Shown: in pieces, positions 13,019 to 14,473 of the stretch
Numbering within the stretch: position 1 is the stretch's first letter
Layout: each line of letters opens with the position of its first letter
NCBI GenBank assembly: GCA_964386405.1
Contig: CAYLRW010000042.1
Span: 1 to 14,473, forward strand
Source of the DNA: RZYP01 sp964386405
Lineage (GTDB): Bacteria > Bacillota > Negativicutes > Acidaminococcales > Acidaminococcaceae
DNA: 14,473 bases
Direction of reading: 5' to 3'
Translations under genes and position numbers: made by a program
Notes under the pieces: model-generated
Database searches by the model: none
Seen by the model: the letters and a program-made list of their open reading frames with translations, nothing else
What the model was told of the DNA's origin: nothing

Positions 13019-13166
13019 AACGGGTGTATTTGATACTCAATAGAGAAAGCAGTGAAAGTCTGCTACGGTCCCGCCACTGTAATGCTGAGCGATTCCTGAG
13101 TTACCACTGAAGAATTCTTCGGGAAGGTAGGATAGCGATGAAGCCGAGTCAGGAGAACTGCCCGTT
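13019..13166 (+). ncRNA. cobalamin riboswitch 2 (upstream of exported CbiK homologue)
   Basis: Conserved blocks in order: CGGGTGTATTTGATACTCAAT, AGAGAAAGCAG, TGAAAGTCTGC, GGTCCCGCCACTGTAA, CTGAGCGA, TTACCACTGA, TTCGGGAAGGTAGGATAGCG, GATGAAGCCGAG, and the B12 box TCAGGAGAACTGCCC. P1 pairs AACGGG (13019-13024) with CCCGTT (13161-13166). Just downstream, ATCAC and GTGAT can form a further hairpin, as in the regulatory arm of this class. The 365-bp gap 12980-13344 holds this aptamer and the terminator; I saw no strong promoter or terminator between the receptor gene and the aptamer, so it may act on readthrough RNA. Confidence 0.93.
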
Positions 13167-13264
13167 TAACAATCACTGTTGATCCACGTGTGATGGAGAA
13201 GGGATTATTTCTGGCAGATACTTTGCATGTTGCATTCGTATGTTTTATTGGTATTTGCATGTTT

Positions 13265-13304
13265 TCCACTCACGTTGCTTCATAAAGCGGTGAGTGGATT
13301 TTTT
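13265..13304 (+). terminator. terminator in the expression platform of riboswitch 2
   Basis: A 9-bp perfect stem (TCCACTCAC / GTGAGTGGA) continued by an inner GCTT/AAGC stem with a CATA loop, followed by TTTTTT. It lies 40 nt before the CbiK start codon and is likely the ligand-controlled terminator. Upstream, TTTGCATGTT is repeated exactly at 13222-13231 and 13254-13263. Confidence 0.82.
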
Positions 13305-13344
13305 ACAATTAACTCACCAAAAAAATGTAAGGGAGTGTTTATTT

Positions 13345-14388
13345 ATGGTCAAAGGTTTGAAAAAAATGGTGCTGGCATCTCTTGCTTGTGCCGCATTGGT
13401 AACGGGAGCTAATATGCAGCCCGCCTATGCTGCTTACCAACTAAGCTCGGAGGTTAAAACAGCTACACCGGCTTTGCTGCAGGCATCACAAATTGGTGTG
13501 AAGGTAGATGCACCGGCCGCTTTGCAGAACTTGGAAAATAAGGACGCCATCCTGATTACTAGTTTTGGTACTACTTTTAAAGAGAGCAGAGAAAAGACGA
13601 TTGAAGCTACTGTTAACGCTATTCAGGCAGCTCACCCTGATACAAAAGTTGTTCTTGCCTTTACTTCACATATTATTATTGATCGTATCAAAGAGAATGA
13701 AGGGATTGTTTTCCCTACGCCAGAAGAGGCTTTAAGTCAATTGAAAGCTGAAGGCTATACCAGAGTTGCAGTTACTTCACTAAATATTATCCCCGGCATG
13801 GAATATGATTACAGTGCAGCAGTCTTCAATCTGCATAAGGGTGAATTCAAGAAACTGGTTTGCGGATTACCGCTCATGTATTGGATGGGACAGGAAGGAC
13901 AACGTGATGATATTATTGAAGCTATGAAAGCTCTAAGCACAGAGTTCCCAAAAGTTGGTAAACACGAAGCTATTCTTTTGATGGCTCATGGTACTCCACA
14001 TCCGTCTAATGCCTATTACTCTGTTATCCAAAATCGCATAGATGAACTTGGACTGAAAAATGTCTTCGTCTATTCTGTCGAAGGATGGCCACATCTTGAT
14101 ACTATTATTCCGCAATTAAAAGCCAAAGGCATTAAGAAGGTAACTCTTATTCCGATGATGATGGTTGCCGGCGATCATGCCAATAACGATATGGCTGGTA
14201 CTGAACCGGATTCTCATAAATCCATTTTGGAAAAAGATGGTTTCAAAGTAGATACTTACATTCATGGGATGGGTGAAAACGCTGAAGTTCGCAAGTTATT
14301 TGTGGAAAGAGCAGATGAAGCTTTAGCTGTCCTGCAAGCAGAAACCCCTGTAAAAAGCGGACACCATATGAAAAAAGATCAGCAATAA
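13345..14388 (+). CDS. cbiK: exported CbiK-type anaerobic sirohydrochlorin cobaltochelatase homologue
   Basis: A 347-aa protein of the CbiK family (class II chelatases that insert cobalt into sirohydrochlorin in the anaerobic B12 pathway). The chelatase domain covers about residues 66-335: AILITSFGTTF, VVLAFTSHIIIDRI, AVTSLNIIPGMEYDY, then the three metal-site residues in order: His215 (LMAHGTPHPSNAYY), Glu246 (YSVEGWPHLD) and His278 (VAGDHANNDMAG). Their spacing matches the His-Glu-His set of Salmonella CbiK. Unlike cytosolic CbiK (about 265 aa), it begins with a signal peptide (VKGLKKMVLASLACAALVTG, cleavage near AYA|AYQ) and a 35-aa linker, as in periplasmic CbiK forms known from Desulfovibrio. 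So it acts outside the cytoplasm, on either synthesis or uptake of metal tetrapyrroles. ATG 13345 has AAGGGAG (13329-13335) 9 nt upstream; the GTG at 13294 lies in the terminator. Controlled by cobalamin riboswitch 2. Confidence 0.9.
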   Translation: MVKGLKKMVLASLACAALVTGANMQPAYAAYQLSSEVKTATPALLQASQIGVKVDAPAALQNLENKDAILITSFGTTFKESREKTIEATVNAIQAAHPDTKVVLAFTSHIIIDRIKENEGIVFPTPEEALSQLKAEGYTRVAVTSLNIIPGMEYDYSAAVFNLHKGEFKKLVCGLPLMYWMGQEGQRDDIIEAMKALSTEFPKVGKHEAILLMAHGTPHPSNAYYSVIQNRIDELGLKNVFVYSVEGWPHLDTIIPQLKAKGIKKVTLIPMMMVAGDHANNDMAGTEPDSHKSILEKDGFKVDTYIHGMGENAEVRKLFVERADEALAVLQAETPVKSGHHMKKDQQ

Positions 14389-14419
14389 TTTTAAAAACAT
14401 ACAGCGGGGAGGGTAAATA

Positions 14420-14473
14420 ATGAAAAAATCTTTAGTATTAGCAATGACAATGGCCATGGGAATTTCCGCGACA
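14420..14473 (+). CDS. start of an exported protein, cut by the window end
   Basis: Only 18 codons are present: MKKSLVLAMTMAMGISAT, clearly the start of a signal peptide. A strong ribosome site, GGGGAGGG (14406-14413), lies 6 nt before the ATG, and the gap to the CbiK gene is 31 bp with no terminator, so it is probably under the same riboswitch. The signal peptide resembles those of Negativicutes envelope proteins, including SLH-domain porins, but the class cannot be told from this fragment. Confidence 0.7.
   Translation, partial: MKKSLVLAMTMAMGISAT

Noticed and set aside
13063..13269. 68-codon - strand open frame
   Set aside because: It is the complement of the cobalamin riboswitch and its leader; RNA conservation explains the sequence.

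Overview
The window is a moderately AT-rich bacterial segment with every supported gene on the + strand. Strong purine-rich Shine-Dalgarno sites and low-GC, Firmicutes-like codon use occur together with outer-membrane biology: a TonB-dependent receptor and many exported proteins. That combination points to a diderm Firmicute of the class Negativicutes (Veillonellales, Selenomonadales or Acidaminococcales). I cannot fix the genus from the sequence.

Layout. (1) 136-4272: a tight seven-gene cluster ending at a strong terminator. It encodes an exported WG-repeat protein, an exported formylglycine-generating-enzyme (FGE)-like protein, a 132-aa unknown, a small exported protein resembling surface-adhesin E, 72-aa and 131-aa cytosolic unknowns with overlapping genes, and a 263-aa exported unknown. 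(2) 4458-5193: a two-gene unit of a small cytosolic unknown and an exported or membrane Ser/Thr-rich protein, with its own candidate promoter and a terminator. (3) 5282-7420: a drug-efflux-type MFS transporter behind a promoter carrying two identical palindromic operators, followed by a MarR-family regulator whose reading frame appears to start at a rare ATT codon. (4) 7593-7913: a DUF805 membrane protein. (5) 8093-9977: a second WG-repeat gene (13 repeats) paired with a second adhesin-E-like gene, echoing region 1. (6) 10071-10625: an HPP-family membrane protein with a promoter almost on top of its first ATG. (7) 10695-14473: a corrinoid module with a cobalamin riboswitch, a BtuB-like TonB-dependent receptor, a second cobalamin riboswitch, an exported CbiK-type cobaltochelatase homologue, and the start of another exported protein cut by the window end.

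How the genes fit together. Regions 1 and 5 look like two versions of an exported WG-repeat plus adhesin-E module; region 1 adds the FGE-like protein and small partners and is the best candidate here for an undescribed envelope system. Region 3 is a classic regulator and efflux pair. Region 7 is a B12-repressible envelope module: the receptor would import corrinoids (or related tetrapyrroles) and the exported chelatase homologue would act on tetrapyrrole or metal outside the cytoplasm. No tRNA, rRNA, CRISPR array, insertion sequence or phage gene was seen.
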